A stretch of DNA of 25,303 nt, taken from contig JAZNJX010000031.1 in the NCBI GenBank assembly GCA_045578245.1, positions 1 to 25,303 on the forward strand, in the 5' to 3' direction. The DNA comes from Fimenecus sp045578245 (lineage in GTDB: Bacteria > Bacillota > Clostridia > Oscillospirales > Acutalibacteraceae). Shown here in pieces: positions 23,139 to 25,303 of the stretch. Position numbers and translations under genes: made by a program. The notes beneath the pieces are model-generated. The model searched no databases. It was given only the letters and a program-made list of their open reading frames with translations, and was not told the origin of the DNA. How positions within the stretch are numbered: position 1 is the stretch's first letter; each line of letters starts with the position of its first letter.

Positions 23139-24407
23139 ATGAGTAAATTCCCATTATACAACACCACAAAAAGCCGTGAGATGTTTGAGCGTGCAACAAA
23201 GGTTATCCCATCAGGTATTTACGGTCACTTAGGTCCTGCTGAAGGTCAGTGGATTCCTGTTAATAGATGGCCTTCTTTCTCAGAAAAAGCACAGGGCTCA
23301 TACTTCTGGGACGTTGACGGCAATAAATACATTGACTATATGTGTGCATACGGCCCTAATGTTCTTGGTTACAACGACCCTGATGTTGACGCTGCTGCAC
23401 TTAAACAATTGAAACTTGGTAACTGTACAACTGCTCCTGCAAAAGTTATGGTTGAATGTGCTGAAACACTTGTTGATACAGTTGCATCTGCTGATTGGGC
23501 ATTCTTCTGCAAGAATGGTTCAGACACAACAACACTTGCAACAATGGCTGCAAGAGCACATACACATAAAAAGAAAATTATCTTCTTGAAATATTATTAT
23601 CACGGAGATTTCCCATGGGCACAGAAAATTGACTACCCAGGTATTACTCCTGAAGACGTTGCTAACAACATCATCTGCCCTTGGTTTGACCTTGATGCTC
23701 TTCAAAAAGCATACGACGATAACAACGGTGATATCGCTGGTCTTATTGCACAGCCATACGACCACGGTAACTTTAAGGATAACGAAGTTGCTTCAACAGA
23801 GTATTGGCAGTCTGTTCGCAAATGGTGTGACGACCACGGCGTAGTTCTTATTATCGACGACGTTCGTGCTGGTTTCCGTCTTGACCTTGCTGGTTCTGAC
23901 CATTACTATGGTTTCAAAGCAGACCTTATCTGTTTTTGTAAAGCTCTTGCAAATGGCTACAACATGTCAGCACTTTGTGGTGGCGAACATATGAAAGCTA
24001 CTGTTTCAGGTATCACATATACAGGTTCTTACTGGTTGAGTGGTGTTCCATTCGCTGCTTGTGTTGCTTGTATTAACAAGATGAAAGCTCTTGACACACC
24101 AACAATGTTGCGTCGTCTTGGTACAATGGTTACAGATGGTTTCAAGAAAGCTGGTGCTGAATATGGCTTCGACCTTAGAGTTTCAGGTGAACCTGCACTC
24201 TTCTACTTAAGAATAGCAAACGATGACAACCTTATGCTTCATCAGGAATGGGTTGCAGAATGTGTTAACCGTGGTTTGTTCATCACATCTCACCACAACC
24301 ACTTCATCAACGCTTCTCTTACTGAAGAAGACATTAAGAAGTCAATTGAAATTGCAGAAGATGCATTCTCAGTTGTTGCAAAGAATCATCCTGAAATCAG
24401 AGGCTAA
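23139..24407 (+). CDS. Class III PLP-dependent aminotransferase (glutamate-1-semialdehyde aminomutase-like)
   Basis: 422 residues, fold type I. The N terminus (ATKVIPSGIYG) and YFWDVDGNKYIDYMCAYGPNVLGYNDPDV match the GSA-aminomutase-like branch of class III aminotransferases. FCKNGSDTTTLATMAAR (123-139) is the phosphate-binding segment. IIDDVRAGFR (238-247) holds the PLP-nitrogen aspartate (D240), with Asp in place of the usual Glu next to it. K268 in CFCKALANGYNMSALCGG is the predicted Schiff-base lysine. AGGAGG precedes the ATG. No heme or tetrapyrrole genes are nearby. Linkage to a split transketolase suggests an amino-sugar or other specialised C-N pathway, not porphyrin synthesis. The substrate is unknown. 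Codon use suggests strong expression. Confidence 0.87.
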   Translation: MSKFPLYNTTKSREMFERATKVIPSGIYGHLGPAEGQWIPVNRWPSFSEKAQGSYFWDVDGNKYIDYMCAYGPNVLGYNDPDVDAAALKQLKLGNCTTAPAKVMVECAETLVDTVASADWAFFCKNGSDTTTLATMAARAHTHKKKIIFLKYYYHGDFPWAQKIDYPGITPEDVANNIICPWFDLDALQKAYDDNNGDIAGLIAQPYDHGNFKDNEVASTEYWQSVRKWCDDHGVVLIIDDVRAGFRLDLAGSDHYYGFKADLICFCKALANGYNMSALCGGEHMKATVSGITYTGSYWLSGVPFAACVACINKMKALDTPTMLRRLGTMVTDGFKKAGAEYGFDLRVSGEPALFYLRIANDDNLMLHQEWVAECVNRGLFITSHHNHFINASLTEEDIKKSIEIAEDAFSVVAKNHPEIRG

Positions 24408-24420
24408 TCAAACAAATCAT

Positions 24421-24440
24421 AGCGAAGTGGGGACTTCGCT
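24421..24440. other. Hairpin between aminotransferase and transketolase genes
   Basis: A perfect 8-bp stem (AGCGAAGT 24421-24428 with ACTTCGCT 24433-24440) with a GGGG loop. The T run (AATTTTTCTT) begins only 9 bases later. It is therefore a weak terminator or an attenuation/processing hairpin within an operon. Confidence 0.35.
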
Positions 24441-24469
24441 TCTAATAAATTTTTCTTGGAGGGAAAATT

Positions 24470-25303
24470 ATGGCTAATTTATCAAAAGCAGAATGGCTCG
24501 CACTCGAAAAGAAAGCCCTTGAACTCCGTAAACTCTGCGTACAGACAACTGTATGGGCAGGTAGCGGACATTTCGGCGGCGGTATGAGTGTTATGGACCT
24601 TCTCACAGTTCTTTATCACAAGTATCTTAACATCAAGGTTGACGAACCACAATGGGACGACCGTGACAGATTTATTCTTTCAAAAGGTCACGCAGCAATC
24701 GCTTATGCTCCTGTTCTTTGCGACAAGGGCTTCAACGATGTTGAAATGCTCAAATCATTCAACCTTTCAGGTTCAAAGATGGGTATGCACCTTGACTCAA
24801 ACAAAGTTGTCGGCGTTGACGCTTCAACAGGTTCACTTGGTCACGGTCCGTCAATCGCAGCAGGTACAGCACTTGCAGCAAGACTTATGAACAAAGATTT
24901 CCTTACATACGTAGTTACAGGTGACGGTGAGCTTGGTGAAGGCTCATGCTGGGAAGGCTTTATGACAATGAATCACTATAACCTTTCTAACTGTATCGTA
25001 TTTATCGACAGAAACCACAATATGATTGACGGTAACACAGAAGATGTTATGAAGCTTGAACCTCTTGCTGACAAAATGACAGCATTCGGTTTCAACACTA
25101 TCGTTGTTGACGGTAACAATATCGGTGAGCTTTGTGACGCTATTGACGTTGCTATCGAAAGAGCAAAGACACCACAGGCTCCTACATGTATTCTTATGGA
25201 TACAAAGAAAGGTGCTGGTATCAAGTCAATCGAAGGCGACTATACATGGCACTATGGTGCTATTGACGATGCAAGTCGGATCGTAGCCATGTCGTTCTGT
25301 GAG
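24470..25303 (+). CDS. Transketolase, N-terminal subunit (truncated by window edge)
   Basis: The first 278 codons are visible with no stop before the edge. The protein is the ThDP-binding half of a split transketolase, as is usual in Clostridia and archaea: SGHFGGGMSVMDLLTVLYH (32-50), SKGHAAIAYAPVL (71-83), GSLGHGPSIAAG (121-132), and the ThDP motif GDGELGEG (151-158) with N182. KKGAGIKSIEG and WHYGAIDD lie near the end. The C-terminal subunit is expected just beyond the window. It transfers two-carbon units between sugar phosphates. GGAGGG lies about 7 bases upstream of the ATG. The last ten residues (SRIVAMSFCE), encoded with rare CGG and TCG codons, do not look like the family and may reflect a contig-end error. 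Confidence 0.9.
   Translation, partial: MANLSKAEWLALEKKALELRKLCVQTTVWAGSGHFGGGMSVMDLLTVLYHKYLNIKVDEPQWDDRDRFILSKGHAAIAYAPVLCDKGFNDVEMLKSFNLSGSKMGMHLDSNKVVGVDASTGSLGHGPSIAAGTALAARLMNKDFLTYVVTGDGELGEGSCWEGFMTMNHYNLSNCIVFIDRNHNMIDGNTEDVMKLEPLADKMTAFGFNTIVVDGNNIGELCDAIDVAIERAKTPQAPTCILMDTKKGAGIKSIEGDYTWHYGAIDDASRIVAMSFCE

Noticed and set aside
1..25303. CRISPR arrays, tRNA or rRNA genes, prophage or intact insertion sequences
   Set aside because: No regularly spaced direct repeats, cloverleaf sequences, rRNA-like conserved blocks, transposase or phage gene were seen on either strand.

Overview
The window comes from a low-GC Gram-positive bacterium of the class Clostridia, most likely an anaerobic gut member of the Oscillospirales or a relative. 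The evidence is a spoIIE sporulation gene, strong AGGAGG-type ribosome binding sites, TTGACA/TATAAT-type promoters, U-tract terminators, and a minD-mgsA and hisS-aspS gene order familiar from Clostridia. The genus assignment is inference.

Layout. (1) Positions 1-4950, minus strand: a glycoside-uptake region with three GPH-family (MelB-like) sugar:cation symporters in tandem. The last one leads into a glycoside hydrolase family 2 gene cut by the left edge. Two of the symporters have their own promoter and terminator, so the three are probably separately controlled. (2) 5119-8213, plus strand: a three-gene operon behind a perfect consensus promoter. It encodes an SPFH-domain protein with three C-terminal zinc ribbons, a four-helix membrane protein, and a zinc-ribbon/coiled-coil/transmembrane protein with a C-terminal DUF6273-like domain. 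It recalls the ydjGHI part of the Bacillus membrane-stress locus, but its function is not established. (3) 8236-10545, minus strand: spoIIE. (4) 10749-15436, plus strand: a MinD-like ATPase, methylglyoxal synthase, histidyl- and aspartyl-tRNA synthetases and a small secreted or membrane protein. (5) 15463-16866, minus strand: a membrane-anchored XRE-type regulator. (6) 16981-21840, minus strand: secA, a zinc-ribbon/TM/TPR-like protein with a TTG start, and a translationally coupled small membrane protein. (7) 22085-25303, plus strand: an SCP2-like protein, a 279-bp non-coding element with 24-bp terminal inverted repeats, a class III PLP aminotransferase, and the N-terminal half of a split transketolase cut by the right edge.

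The most unusual items are the terminal-inverted-repeat element (22847-23125), which fills the space between a stop codon and the next Shine-Dalgarno sequence; the zinc-ribbon SPFH operon; and the secA-linked pair of uncharacterised membrane proteins, the second with an HxxxEH motif. A methylglyoxal synthase with a shifted active-site aspartate is also worth checking. No tRNA, rRNA, CRISPR array, intact insertion sequence or prophage was seen. The longest non-coding stretch is about 290 bp (22850-23138), and it is filled by the inverted-repeat element.
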